Shown here one piece after another: positions 42,095 through 53,577 of a DNA stretch of 64,000 bases. A program made the translations under genes and the position numbers. This stretch comes from Diplonema papillatum. Taxonomy: Eukaryota > Euglenozoa > Diplonemea > Diplonemida > Diplonemidae. Positions within the stretch are counted from its first letter, which is position 1. Each line of letters opens with the position of its first letter. Location of the stretch: the NCBI GenBank assembly GCA_030068145.1, contig JAPJBO010000934.1, forward strand, positions 1-64,000, written 5' to 3'. The notes below the pieces were generated by a model, which was not told where the DNA came from, ran no database searches, and was given only the letters and a program-made list of their open reading frames with translations.

Positions 42095-42200
42095 GAGGTG
42101 TGCACGTGCTTGGGTGTTTACACCTGGTTTCGATTGCGGGAAAATAAACCCTCGGGCATAAAAATGACTGCGTGTTTTTTTCCGTCCAAGAAAACTTTGA
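42095..42200 (+). repeat. Family M copy
   Basis: GAGCTACCGGAGAGGTGTGC, GATTGCGGGAAAATAAACCC and GACTGCGTGTTTTTTTCCGT correspond to 59745-59860. Confidence 0.65.
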
Positions 42201-42254
42201 ATCTTGCTTGCGGTTAGGGATAAAAACTTTTTTTCATCTGTGTTTGCATTAAAG

Positions 42255-42425
42255 GGGGGGGGGGAGGGGGTCGAATAAGAATAACAGTTTTTGGACACGC
42301 GTCTGGTTGTCTAGGAACACTACCACTATTTGATTCTGCTGCTGTTCGGCTACCCGGACCTTTTCTTAGTATTCGACAAATCGAATAATAACACAGGTGC
42401 TCTTGTTCGACCCCCTCCCCCCCCT
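42255..42425. mobile_element. Family I miniature inverted-repeat element, copy 2
   Basis: G tract-TCGAATAAGAATAACAG at the left, CTCTTGTTCGA-CCCCCTCCCCCCCC at the right, with the same interior as copy 1 (GTCTGGTTGTCTAGGAACAC, GCTGTTCGGCTACCCGGA). Confidence 0.75.
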
Positions 42426-42589
42426 TGGGAAAGACCCACCACCCACCACCCACCGGGGAATGTGCTTTTAAAAGGATGGCCGTGCGGGGAAATTGAACAA
42501 ACATGGCGGTTGAGGGTGGCTCTCTCGTCCGACTCTGCGCTGATCCGAGAGGTGAAAGAATAGAGGGTGGGAAGGCCGCCGCAACAAGG

Positions 42590-42895
42590 GTAGAAATACT
42601 CGACGTAGCTGCTTTGACTGTGGAACATGGAAGGGAGGAAATATAGAGGTAGAGGGGGCAAATACAGTACAAACACAATCTGGTTTGTTCTTCGCTTGCA
42701 CCACCGTGTGTTTTTTTTTTTTTTTTTTTCTTTTTTTTTTTTCACTCATTGACGGACTCAGAGATTGACCCGCATGACCCCACGTCCGTTCAACACGTGG
42801 TTCGGTAGTTACAGCACTTGGGACCCCCTTTGGTTCTTTGTCGGGCAGCATTTGTCAAGCATTTCCTTCCAAGCCGGCGCGTATGTAAAAAAGAA
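42590..42895 (+). mobile_element. Family C element
   Basis: AATACTCGACGTAGCTGCTT, CAAATACAGTACAAACACAA, CCCCACGTCCGTTCAACACG, CAAGCATTTCCTTCCAAGCC and GCGTATGTAAAAAAGAAAAC. A 34-nt T-rich run interrupts it at 42711-42742. Confidence 0.8.
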
Positions 42896-42979
42896 AACGT
42901 TGTTGTTATACTTGTACAATGCCAGGGCGACGGCAGCCCTAGGGGAACGATGCGAGGATACCGGCCCGTTTATGGGCTC

Positions 42980-43080
42980 CATAGAAGAACATTTCCGGTT
43001 TCCGGGTCAGCATCGACTGATCAATGATGGTGAACATGAGAAGGTAAAACGTTCTCGTTCGTTTCGCGCGTACTTATCTA
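42980..43080 (+). repeat. Family X copy
   Basis: GTCAGCATCGACTGATCAAT, GATGGTGAACATGAGAAGGT and TTCGTTTCGCGCGTAC. Related to 26565 and 36467. Confidence 0.6.
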
Positions 43081-43550
43081 GGGAAGGCGGGGGTGCCAGT
43101 GTAGCTTCTGGTGGGTGGAGCCGTTGCTCTACCTGGCACAACACTGACCGCCCCGTGCATACTTTGACGGAGGCTGGAAGGGGTGAGTAGTAGGAATTGA
43201 GGGAAGAAAATTTCAGTCTCAGAAGACCCACCTCAACCCACCCGAATTCTCCTGTTGTAGGCTCGGGTGGTGTGCTCATCCTGCCATGCGCTTTGCTCCG
43301 GTTCCTACCATGTACTAAAGTAGTAGTTGTCGTCTCACCCCCGCAGATACGGGAGTAAAACGGAGCAGTGTTTGCATTCAAACGATTCAAGTGCGGTGGC
43401 AGCAGAAATTGTCAAGCCGTGACAGCATTCGGATGAGGTGTACCTTTCGCAAAGGTGGCATCTCATGTGTGTGGGGTACAGCGGATTATGGGCCGTCAGC
43501 GAGAAATGACAATTGACGCAGTGTTCTGCGCAGGCTTTGACATTGCCAGT

Positions 43551-44822
43551 TCATCGATGTAGCGGAAGGGGTGAGAAACAACACAATTGCAAATTGATGC
43601 TTGAACATGCATCCGCCTGCGCTAAACCCGGATTTCCCTGGGGTTCGTATGGGTTACAACACCTTTCCTCCTTCGTATCTGCGATTCTTGTTGTGCATAA
43701 GTGCATAAGTGCAGAGTTGGTCACGTTTAACTTTCTGATACGACCGTTGATCCGGAAATGTAATCCTTCAGTGCATCGGTACCCAAAAAAAACAGAATAA
43801 AATAAAAGAAACGTGGTGCAAGGAACATTCTGTGTGGGTAACCATGGGGTTCTCTTACCCCAGTGTCTTCGTTTTGCTGTGTTGCTGTGTGTTGCGAAGA
43901 AAAAGAGTGCGGTCATGGTTTGACGCAGAGCAGAATCAACTGCCTCCGGGAGACATTTAGCCTTAGCAGCGGGATGTCTGCCGCTTAGCCCAGTTTTCGG
44001 AGCTACTTGTGGTTGGCAAGGAGTCAACCCAACGTGGCTCGTCGAGGAAATACGGGACTCTCGCACTCTGCGTGGACATCCCCATTCCAGGAGACTTACC
44101 TCGACGCCAGTTGTGCCCCAAGCAGCTTGCGCCGCAATCCGGATAGTAAAATATCCGGTCAGGTTTGGCTCTGTCCGGCGCAGCCGGTCCATGTAGATCC
44201 AAGCAGCCTGACGCCTTGGCGGCAGGTTGCTCGTGTTTTGAATGCGCTTGCCTTCGTGGGAAATCGTCCCTTTCAGCAATTCTTTTTTCGGGCAACGAAG
44301 ACGTGCTGGTAACCCCCACACAAAAACGCAGGTAGCGCTGGGTTTAGTGTGTGAAAAGCATTCCACCAACCAAAAAAAGTTGAGTCGCAGCTTTTGGACG
44401 GAACAGATAGAGAGAAGAGAAAAGGTGTTACAAGATTCTTCGTTCGGTGTGTTGTTTTGTTTTGTGTGTGTGTGTGTGTGTGTTGTCGGCGACGAACGCC
44501 TTGTTAATTTTTTGTTTTCCCCCTCAAAACCCCCAAATATTTTCAAAGAAAAGATACTCGGAGAAGCCATCGGTGCACATTTAGATCGAAACTTGAGCCT
44601 CCGGAGTTTTAGAGCCGCCCTCCGAGTGACTTCCGGCAATATCCTATAAATGCTGCGAGAGTGGGGGTAATACGTGGAAAGAAGGTCTGTGTGTACCTTC
44701 GCTGTTGATATCGATACTGTAGGCCCTCCTGCATGGTGTGGCGATCTGTGGTGTCCAGAAGTACCGGAGCCGTGTCTTTGAGCATTTCCTCCGACGCAGG
44801 TGGTTGTGTCTACAGGAAACAA
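43551..44822 (-). CDS. Long hypothetical ORF, doubtful
   Basis: A stop-free frame of 423 codons with no recognised domain. It crosses a (TG)n tract (44463-44483) that reads as His-Thr repeats, and its 3' 230 bp overlap a diverged family B element (43555-43790) in antisense. Length alone is unusual for chance, but the composition is patchy and no homology is recognised. I include it because nothing else explains the open frame. Confidence 0.15.
   Translation of the reverse strand: MFPVDTTTCVGGNAQRHGSGTSGHHRSPHHAGGPTVSISTAKVHTDLLSTYYPHSRSIYRILPEVTRRAALKLRRLKFRSKCAPMASPSIFSLKIFGGFEGENKKLTRRSSPTTHTHTHTKQNNTPNEESCNTFSLLSICSVQKLRLNFFWLVECFSHTKPSATCVFVWGLPARLRCPKKELLKGTISHEGKRIQNTSNLPPRRQAAWIYMDRLRRTEPNLTGYFTIRIAAQAAWGTTGVEVSLLEWGCPRRVRESRISSTSHVGLTPCQPQVAPKTGLSGRHPAAKAKCLPEAVDSALRQTMTALFFFATHSNTAKRRHWGKRTPWLPTQNVPCTTFLLFYSVFFGYRCTEGLHFRINGRIRKLNVTNSALMHLCTTRIADTKEERCCNPYEPQGNPGLAQADACSSINLQLCCFSPLPLHR
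43555..43790 (+). mobile_element. Family B element, strongly diverged
   Basis: GGGGTGAGAAACAACACAAT, CCGCCTGCGCTAAACCCGGA and GTATGGGTTACAACACCTTT follow the order of family B. The end switches to family Y-like ATCCGGAAATG and AAAAAAAACAG. Confidence 0.55.
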
Positions 44823-44824
44823 AG

Positions 44825-45285
44825 AATTTGTTTAGTTGCAGCTCTCGACAAAGATCGGATCAGATAGGAAAATGATTGTAGATGACAGGATAATGTTGGT
44901 GTTGTGCTGTTTCACCACCTCCCTCTCTTCCTCCAAATGAGCACGTGCGGCGCTTCCGAGTCCTTCTGGCTTGTCCGGGACACGGCTCATGGCCTTCTTT
45001 CCCGCGCTAGGCAGCAGCACCGATACTTGCACAGTGCGGGGTAGGGAGAACGCGCCAGGGCAATAAGAACTGAGCCGTGGCCTTTCAGATAGCCTGAGGA
45101 AAAAGTGGTTGTAGTTTGAGCCGATTCACCTACCCCCCCTGAACACGACCTGTGCTCGATTGCGCGGCGACCACACTGGTTTGCGCTCATTTTTTCCGCT
45201 TGCACGCATGCATGGTGATCGGCTCGGATTATTTGCCTTCTACTCCGAGCAACTACATGTCTACTGCGCCCCTACTAAACTAGGC
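44825..45285. other. No recognised gene
   Basis: Nothing recognised. Confidence 0.4.
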
Positions 45286-45286
45286 G

Positions 45287-45725
45287 ATGCAGATTATCGC
45301 CACAGATTATTTGCGTCAGTAATCCAAACGATTTCGTTCGACAACGTTTTCGAATCAGGCATGGGGGTGGATTCGCTCATAGTAGGTCTGATATTTCTGA
45401 CATTGTTTGAAAAAAGGTGATTTCGAAGGTCTTCGACGTAACCTTTGAGGAGAGGACGAGTTGTGTTGATTAGACAGAATCCTGCCTCTCACGCACGTTT
45501 GCATGTTGCATTGTGGGGGATAGAACGCAGCACGACGTGCTTGATCATACGTGTGGCGAATACACTTTGACAAGTATGCTTCCTTGCCATAGATTGTGCT
45601 CGTCAGCCGTCCATGAAGAAGTGTGCAGGTATAACTTGCTCTTTTACTTGTTCACCGTCGACAACTTGTTCTTGATGTGGGGTAGACGTTTAGATGTGAA
45701 TCAAAACCTGCACACGTCAATTGTT
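45287..45725. repeat. Family E, W and F copies
   Basis: E (inverted): ATGCAGATTATCGCCACAGA at 45288. W: AGACAGAATCCTGCCTCTCA at 45471. F: TTTTACTTGTTCACCGTCGA and TTTAGATGTGAATCAAAACC at 45645-45712. Confidence 0.6.
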
Positions 45726-45729
45726 GTCG

Positions 45730-46370
45730 ACTATCAACCCGGGCACCCTCGACGGGTTTCCTTATTTTGCGTCCAAAGCCGTGGATTCACCCGAAAGGTT
45801 GCAAACCGGGTATATGAGCACGTCTCAAAAATACCCTAAAAATTGTGCCGCCGTTTTTAATTTGCGACCAGGCGTTGCCATCAGTACAGACTTTCTCCGA
45901 AGAGCTGCAACTCCTGCTTGGGGGGGACACAAAACCCCACAAAATCGAATTTTGGGAGACATAGAAGCCTCGCGGAAGTCATCGACTGGCCAATCCGAGC
46001 TCAGAAGTTTCGTATGGGTCAGGGACACCCGCGTGGCAACGCCTTTGTCGCAAATTGAAAATGGGTACAATTTCGAAGGTGTTTTTGAGACGTACTCATA
46101 TCTGTGTACTTCTCCTCGTCGTACGGGTGCTCTGCAGCGGAGGGGGGTGTCGGAACATTTTTAAGCACCGCGGGCTGGTTGATTGGCGCCTTAATGGGGG
46201 TCTGCTTCAGGTTTGCGAACGTGCTTCAGAGCTGCCTTCTTTGAGGGGGCAGGCTCAGCAACAGGGGAATTGGCGGATCGCCAAAGAACATGTTGCAAAA
46301 AAAGTGGCCGTCGTCACCGTTGCTGGCACTGCCCTGCTGAAGACGGCAACTGGTCTCTTCTTTCGTTCTG
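45730..46370. other. No recognised gene
   Basis: A 147-codon plus ORF (45721-46164) reads MLSTINPGTLDGFPYFASKA, without a family assignment. Confidence 0.35.
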
Positions 46371-46374
46371 TGTT

Positions 46375-46485
46375 AGAATGGATATGTGCTCAACACACCG
46401 CACTGGTCCCATCTGCGCCGGTATACAGGGTGGACCATCATCAGCGCGGAACAGGACAGCGGTGTGAGTCTGGTTTGTGGGGATT
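46375..46485 (+). repeat. Family A copy, deleted
   Basis: AGAATGGATATGTGCTCAAC, ACCGCACTGGTCCCATCTGC, then a jump to GGTGGACCATCATCAGCGCG and GACAGCGGTGTGAGTCTGGT. Confidence 0.7.
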
Positions 46486-46489
46486 GGGA

Positions 46490-46975
46490 GGTATCCATTT
46501 GAGTGGGTTTCAGGATAGATACGCAGTTCTGCCGCAGACCTGCATATTCCCGCCCTCGAACACTGATTTGGACACTTCGATGACATGTCTCCAGGCATGA
46601 GCACAAACTGCACACCTGCAACATTCGTGTTTCGAGGCAAGAAAGTTCAAGTATAATTGGTACCCTCGAAAACCATTGCGTAGTTTGTGAGCAGTTCGTG
46701 CGGGGTTTGTGAAACGGCGAGGGCTACATTCCATAAGTGCACTGGATTATTTCGCCCAGTGGCAAGTTAGATAAGCCCTGTCAGGACCGTTTAGACACTC
46801 AGTTAGCCACCAGCTGCATATGGAGTCTAAGAAAGTAGCCCTGCCCCGTATTGCGGTGTTCTTGCATAGTTCGTTACTTCGGTTTTCGGGATACCAGTAT
46901 AGTTAAAAGTAATTCAGTGGTGTCACCTGAGATGGGGTAAACTCAGGGCCGCCCGCGTGATAAAGCCGCTGAGCA
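46490..46975. other. No recognised gene
   Basis: Nothing recognised. Confidence 0.4.
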
Positions 46976-46979
46976 CTGG

Positions 46980-47515
46980 GAACGTTTAAGTACACGGACC
47001 ACACGGATCAGCATGCACTTGCTGTTGAGCAGCGGCTGCCGGCTTACTATCCCGTGACACCTTTCATAAATGGTTGGACTCAGTGAATTAAACTACTGCG
47101 TGAAAAAGGTGGAAAACTCCGGGGTTTTCGGGTCCACCCCGGCAGTAGGTGGAGTGCAGGGGTTCCAAAATGCAAGGGCGGAAATGAAAAGAAGTAGTGA
47201 GGAATTTTCTTTCCATCCCCTTCCCACTTTTCCGGCATGTCCAAGGAAAGGACCATGAAATGACCCGTGTGGAGGTGGGTGGTCGGTAGGGGTCTGATTT
47301 TGAAGTACCACATGGATTAGCATGTACGTGTGTAGCACCTGCCAAGACTGCCGTGACACCAGAACTTTTCAATTACTGTTTGTTTGTTTGTCGACACCTT
47401 TTCTTGTTGATGGTGTCATGTTTAGATGAAAAAGAAAAGAAGGAAGGACTGCGTAGTTTTGCTCGTTGTCTTTTACTTGTTTGTTGTCGAAAAACTGAGT
47501 TTGCTCAGGTTAGGT
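46980..47515. repeat. Family G (two copies) and family F
   Basis: G at 46985-47065 (TTAAGTACACGGACCACACG, GTTGAGCAGCGGCTGCCGGC) and 47295-47365 (GAAGTACCACATGGATTAGC), both ending CCGTGACACC. F pieces at 47375-47430 and 47466-47500 (TTTTACTTGTTTGTTGTCGA). Confidence 0.6.
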
Positions 47516-47519
47516 TTAT

Positions 47520-47812
47520 ACATCAATAGAGTTCGTGGCCAACAACAACCCCCCCCCTGAGGACACTTTTTCGCTGGGGGGGGAGGGGTTACCCCAAGGG
47601 GCGGGCAATGGGCCCCCGTCTTCCGACGGAAGATGCACACAAAAGAACTTTTTGCAAGAAGTCTGGGCAGCTCCGTCGCAGAGTGTCGTCGTACGTGTGG
47701 CGGGCGCCGCCCTGGCCCGAAGGCGCACGAAGCCGGACAATTTTTTTTTGGAACGACAAAACCACGCTGTGGACATGTCAGTACAAAAAAGAAAGTTGGC
47801 GGCGTTGGAACC
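47520..47812. other. Low-identity interval, no recognised gene
   Basis: Short ORFs on both strands only. Confidence 0.4.
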
Positions 47813-47814
47813 TG

Positions 47815-47930
47815 CCACGTAAAGATACAAAACAGGAAACTGAACCGCCCAAGTAGGAGCTTCGGATCATGATCATTTTGCCAATGTGCCACCTGAAGCC
47901 ACGTCCAGGGTTTGGGCTCAGGGCAGTGCG
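47815..47930 (-). mobile_element. Family N element, minus strand
   Basis: The complement carries TTTGGGCTCAGGGCAG-side sequence in reverse: CAAACCCTGGACGTGGCTTC, AGGTGGCACATTGGCAAAAT, GATCATGATCCGAAGCTCCT, GGGCGGTTCAGTTTCC. It matches the longer copy at 60205. Confidence 0.7.
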
Positions 47931-47934
47931 TGTC

Positions 47935-49400
47935 AACAAAAAAAACTCTGTTTCCCTTTCCTACTTTTCTACTCTCGCGGTGTACGGTTTCCTGCGGGGG
48001 GGGGCGGGAACGGCCTTCTGGGCGCCATCGCGGGGGTCGCGGCCTCCAACTGCCGCGGACCTACACAGGGGGCGGCGGCGGTTGACCGCCGCCACCCCCC
48101 TGACGGTGACAACATTCTGATTTTTTTTCCAAAATTGGGGTACTTCCCTGCGGAGGGTGAATTGGCCACTAACTGTTGCTGATGAGAAATACGGGTGTTG
48201 AAGTTCCTGGAGGGGAGAAGACCTCCAGGCGCACGCGCAGTGCGAGGTGTTTGAAGAGAGAGAGAGAGAGTGGGGGGAATTGCAAGAGCTTGGTTGAAGA
48301 GGTGGCCTGCCGCGTCAGTTAGACAAAACAATTCGCTTTTTTCGCACCTCGACTGGCTATTTTGCGCCTCACCATCGGAGTGACCCGATTACCTTGACCA
48401 GTTGTTCGAGCGCGTACGAGTATGGCTTTGCGGTCGTGACTCGTGCGTATTGCGGCACATGGTGCATCTCGTCTCACCATTCATACGATGTGCGTGCCCT
48501 GGTGTTGTGCCGTGCGTCAACTCTTGTTGTCGCGATAGTTGTATGCCACCACCACCACCACCATACTGGTCCTTTGTCAGAGTGAGCCGTTGCCTCTCGT
48601 TTCACCTTCGAATACGGCTGTACCGCGATTGCTCCAGCCGGACGCTGGTGCCTAGTCCTGCGCAGTGCATGTCACAGATGGTGTTGCTTTCGGAGGGCTT
48701 CACCAGACACTCGCTCTTGCCGAACAGGTTGTATTGACAGAGTGAGCCAATGCTCTCACCTTTAAGACACGGCTGCGCTACGCATGCCCTTGACAGACGC
48801 TACTTTGGAGAGACCCACACGCGTTCCAAGGCCCAAACACAGAAACCCACATACCCAATGAGTCCAGATTTGGCATCTGGATCCGAATCACGTGTGGGTT
48901 TTTTTGATTCTGGACAGTCTAGGGCCCGTATAGTAAAGGTCCCACAGCACAGTACATAGTGATTCTGGGTCTTGGGGGTTCTTGGCACCTTCTTTGGAGA
49001 AACTAACGTCCGGCAATGTGCATGCGTGTCCAGGTTTTACCCGGTCTGTCATTTACCCGCTTTAGTCCAGTTCAACAAAATTCCAATTACGGTATGCCGG
49101 TTGCAAACAAGGGGGAGGGCCGAACGGTCTTCCCCCAGTAAATCAGTCACTAGTGCTCAGTTCGTAGCCGAGAATCAGAATCAGAAACGGAGCCATCGCC
49201 GCCTTGAGCTGGTGCGAAATGCGAACCGGTTTCACCAAACGCGCAGGAGAGAGCAACATTTCTTTCGAAAGAGAAACATCTTTGTGATTAAGGGTGGCAA
49301 TATCAGTTCAATTTGCAGGCAGGACAAAGCCTTTTGTGCGCGGGTGACTAGCATCGAGTCTTCTCTGGTAATCCGAAGCGAATATTTGATGAACGCTGAG
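47935..49400. other. No recognised gene
   Basis: Includes (AG)n at 48257-48269, a (CAC)n run at 48547-48563, and TGCAAGAGCTTGG at 48283, which recalls a family A start. ORFs up to 169 codons (48972-49481, plus) are unrecognised. Confidence 0.35.
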
Positions 49401-49406
49401 CAAGCG

Positions 49407-49439
49407 ACAAACCACAGAAGTGTGACTTCTGTGGTTTGT
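49407..49439. repeat. Perfect 15-bp hairpin
   Basis: ACAAACCACAGAAGT and its exact complement are separated by GTG. No U tract follows on either side, so no bacterial-type terminator is implied. Confidence 0.9.
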
Positions 49440-49649
49440 GCTTCGATCGTTGGGCAGCATCAGGGTCAATATTATTACTAGTGATTACACTCCAGTCCGT
49501 AATTGATCAATTTCGAATTCGCGAAGACCGCCCAAGCGAGGGGTGAAGTTACGATGTTTTCGGGATAGCGACGGGGTTATTTAACCTGTAACGAGTGTTA
49601 GGTATTCGTCGGATATATTAATATTCTAAGATCTGCGACCTTATACGAC

Positions 49650-50075
49650 AAAAATAATTAAGGGTGATCTTCCTTAGAGGTACCAAACAATTCGTTGATT
49701 TCCTTAGAGGTACCAAAAAATGCCCTTAGAGGTACCAAACCTAACGAATTTGCTTTTTGCCCTGAAAATGTACTCAGCAACTTTTTAGCAAAATTTTCAA
49801 AATTGAATAGAGAATTTGACCACCCAGCCTCCAAGGCAACTGCACTGTAGAGGGGGGGGGGGGGGGGGGGTCTGGTTTATCCGGCCATCCGGCCAAAGTG
49901 GCTGATCCTTAACAAGAGCGCTGGTCCCTCCCCCCCCCCCCCATTTTCGTGGGAAAAAAGTCCGCTATAGTAAAAATCCTCTCCCCGTACCTCTAAGGAA
50001 ATAAACAAATTGTTTGGTACCTCTAAGGAAATAAACGAATTGTGTTAGTCCTCTAAGGACTTTTTCTCAATAATT
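49650..50075. mobile_element. Element T, ~0.4 kb, inverted repeats built from ~30-bp subunits
   Basis: Left arm: CTTCCTTAGAGGTACCAAAC, AATTCGTTGATTTCCTTAGA, CCCTTAGAGGTACC (49669-49740). Right arm, inverted: GTACCTCTAAGGAAATAAAC twice and GTCCTCTAAGGAC (49987-50060). The centre has a second inverted pair, G20 (49852-49870) and C14 (49928-49942), around CCGGCCATCCGGCC. It has no ORF. Confidence 0.7.
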
Positions 50076-50109
50076 AATTCCTTCACGAAGAATTCACGAA
50101 ATTCAGCTT

Positions 50110-50470
50110 CATGATGTACACGACGGGCCCCCGACCTCTTTGCGCTAGCAGGTGTCAGGCAGCAGACTCCAGCAGTAGTAGTAGTAGTATGTGTCGTCTG
50201 CCGAAGCAGCCGGAGACAGCAGGGGGCAGGTCTTGCTTTACAGTTCTTTTCTTCATGGAGACCCGCCCCCGGCAATCCCGACTGTCCAATCCCTGTCGAG
50301 AAAGGTTTGTGCCCTATAGTGATGAGGTGGTTGACCAGGCCCCCACGAAGCCTTATACACAACACGGCTACAACACGAGGGTGCAGCCCTGCTTAGGTGT
50401 GCACTCAGCCATCATAGGGCCTCAGATCTCGCTACTTGACCTGACACCGTCTCAGGTAGCGATCCTGAGC
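50110..50470 (+). repeat. Family D element, 3' part replaced
   Basis: AGTAGTAGTAGTATGTGTCG, GGCAGGTCTTGCTTTACAGT, CCACGAAGCCTTATACACAA, CATCATAGGGCCTCAGATCT. After 50430 it diverges from other copies. Confidence 0.8.
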
Positions 50471-50604
50471 TGGGGCGAAAAAATGGACGGGATGGTGGTG
50501 TCTGTTTGCACGCGCCAGGGTGGTTCTTCGTTGATCAGTGCAAGCTCCGACTCCGGAAATGTTCCCAGGACCCTAGTCATGGAAACTGAAAGTTGAAGCG
50601 GAAG

Positions 50605-50660
50605 ATTTTGCTTAATGTTTAGACAGAACACTGCCGTTCATGCACGATTGATGCTATGCA
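50605..50660 (+). repeat. Family W copy
   Basis: TTGCTTAATGTTTAGACAGA, ACACTGCCGTTCATGCACGA, TTGATGCTA. Related to 26695 and 57540. Confidence 0.6.
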
Positions 50661-50795
50661 TCACGTCTTCTTCGTGAGAAGATGCTAATTAGGAAAGAAA
50701 ATAAATGCGAAAGTGGCAAAAGGGAGTGTAGGACTCCGTGAATTAGGGGGATGAAACCAGGGGTTGGAGGGGACCCGGCGGTGATTGTAGCAAAC

Positions 50796-52959
50796 GCTGA
50801 GTAAACGTATGTACTGCAACCCTGAGTAAACGTATGTACTGCAACCCTGAGTAAACGTATGTACTGCAACCCTGAGTAAACGTACGTACTGCAACCCTGA
50901 GTAAACGTATGTACTGCAACCCTGAGTAAACGTATGTACTGCAACCCTGAGTAAACGTATGTACTGCAACCCTGAGTAAACGTATGTACTGCAACCCTGA
51001 GTAAACGTATGTACTGCAACCCTGAGTAAACGTATGTACTGCAACCCTGAGTAAACGTATGTACTGCAACCCTGAGTAAACGTATGTACTGCAACCCTGA
51101 GTAAACGTATGTACTGCAACCCTGAGTAAACGTATGTACTGCAACCCTGAGTAAACGTATGTACTGCAACCCTGAGTAAACGTATGTACTGCAACCCTGA
51201 GTAAACGTATGTACTGCAACCCTGAGTAAACGTATGTACTGCAACCCTGAGTAAACGTATGTACTGCAACCCTGAGTAAACGTATGTACTGCAACCCTGA
51301 GTAAACGTATGTACTGCAACCCTGAGTAAACGTATGTACTGCAACCCTGAGTAAACGTATGTACTGCAACCCTGAGTAAACGTATGTACTGCAACCCTGA
51401 GTAAACGTATGTACTGCAACCCTGAGTAAACGTATGTACTGCAACCCTGAGTAAACGTATGTACTGCAACCCTGAGTAAACGTATGTACTGCAACCCTGA
51501 GTAAACGTATGTACTGCAACCCTGAGTAAACGTATGTACTGCAACCCTGAGTAAACGTATGTACTGCAACCCTGAGTAAACGTATGTACTGCAACCCTGA
51601 GTAAACGTATGTACTGCAACCCTGAGTAAACGTATGTACTGCAACCCTGAGTAAACGTATGTACTGCAACCCTGAGTAAACGTATGTACTGCAACCCTGA
51701 GTAAACGTATGTACTGCAACCCTGAGTAAACGTATGTACTGCAACCCTGAGTAAACGTATGTACTGCAACCCTGAGTAAACGTATGTACTGCAACCCTGA
51801 GTAAACGTATGTACTGCAACCCTGAGTAAACGTATGTACTGCAACCCTGAGTAAACGTATGTACTGCAACCCTGAGTAAACGTATGTACTGCAACCCTGA
51901 GTAAACGTATGTACTGCAACCCTGAGTAAACGTATGTACTGCAACCCTGAGTAAACGTATGTACTGCAACCCTGAGTAAACGTATGTACTGCAACCCTGA
52001 GTAAACGTATGTACTGCAACCCTGAGTAAACGTATGTACTGCAACCCTGAGTAAACGTATGTACTGCAACCCTGAGTAAACGTATGTACTGCAACCCTGA
52101 GTAAACGTATGTACTGCAACCCTGAGTAAACGTATGTACTGCAACCCTGAGTAAACGTATGTACTGCAACCCTGAGTAAACGTATGTACTGCAACCCTGA
52201 GTAAACGTATGTACTGCAACCCTGAGTAAACGTATGTACTGCAACCCTGAGTAAACGTATGTACTGCAACCCTGAGTAAACGTATGTACTGCAACCCTGA
52301 GTAAACGTATGTACTGCAACCCTGAGTAAACGTATGTACTGCAACCCTGAGTAAACGTATGTACTGCAACCCTGAGTAAACGTATGTACTGCAACCCTGA
52401 GTAAACGTATGTACTGCAACCCTGAGTAAACGTATGTACTGCAACCCTGAGTAAACGTATGTACTGCAACCCTGAGTAAACGTATGTACTGCAACCCTGA
52501 GTAAACGTATGTACTGCAACCCTGAGTAAACGTATGTACTGCAACCCTGAGTAAACGTATGTACTGCAACCCTGAGTAAACGTATGTACTGCAACCCTGA
52601 GTAAACGTATGTACTGCAACCCTGAGTAAACGTATGTACTGCAACCCTGAGTAAACGTATGTACTGCAACCCTGAGTAAACGTATGTACTGCAACCCTGA
52701 GTAAACGTATGTACTGCAACCCTGAGTAAACGTATGTACTGCAACCCTGAGTAAACGTATGTACTGCAACCCTGAGTAAACGTATGTACTGCAACCCTGA
52801 GTAAACGTATGTACTGCAACCCTGAGTAAACGTATGTACTGCAACCCTGAGTAAACGTATGTACTGCAACCCTGAGTAAACGTATGTACTGCAACCCTGA
52901 GTAAACGTATGTACTGCAACCCTGAGTAAACGTATGTACTGCAACCCTGAGTAAACGTA
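50796..52959. repeat. 25-bp tandem array, 86 copies plus a partial
   Basis: The unit is CCTGAGTAAACG followed by TATGTACTGCAAC. I see only two deviating bases in the array: G for C at its first base and C for T at 50884. Since 25 is not divisible by 3 and the minus strand has no stop in any phase, three giant minus ORFs (744-807 codons) cross it; these are artefacts. Confidence 0.99.
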
Positions 52960-53430
52960 ATCGTTCATAAACGGTAAAGGTTTGTAGGGTGTCTTGTGGA
53001 CGTGCACGGAAAAAAACAGGGGAGACCTCATTCTCTTGCACCGGGCCGTACGGTTAACCGCAGGGTCTCCTCGGCTAAAAGCCTCTGGACGACCTAACAA
53101 TGGTAGGTAGGGGAAGTAGGCAAACTGAATCCGTAACTTCGGGAAGGATTGGCTCTGAGAACACATGCGGGATTGTCACTTAACTTAGTATAGCCCCCGT
53201 TTGTTTAGGTGTGGCTGGTGTCTAATTCGCTTCCGCTGCCTGCTCAGTTCCCCATAGCCACAGAGCAAACGCCACAAACGCCACGTATACCACCTTCTCA
53301 CTCCTAGCCAAGCTGTGGAGGGCCTGTTTGTTGTACAGCCCAACTCTCAACGTTTTACCCAGCGTTTACAACAGATACCACCGCAATCGCTGCCCTAGCC
53401 TTGGCTACGGGGAGAAAATATTTCTTGGGT
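52960..53430. other. No recognised gene
   Basis: Nothing recognised; the array flank ATCGTTCATAAACGG is unique in the window. Confidence 0.4.
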
Positions 53431-53435
53431 TCAGG

Positions 53436-53577
53436 GGGAGGGGGTCGAACAATAACAGCTATTTGACACGCGCCGCCGGCTGTCGAAGCTTTTTTAGAGT
53501 TATGGGGGGGGAGGGGGAGATATACTAATAGTTGACTCTGCTGTTATTCGACACTTCATGCCTCCCTCGGGGGGGTT
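53436..53577. mobile_element. Family I element, copy 3, with altered interior
   Basis: GGGGGTCGAACAATAACAGC and TTTGACACGCG at the left; GTTGACTCTGCTGTTATTCG, ACACTTC at the right. The interior includes its own G tract and CTTTTTTAGAGTTATGG in place of the usual sequence. Confidence 0.55.

Noticed and set aside
50654..53166. Three giant minus-strand ORFs (744-807 codons)
   Set aside because: They are the 25-bp tandem unit read through in three phases; the unit simply lacks stops on that strand.
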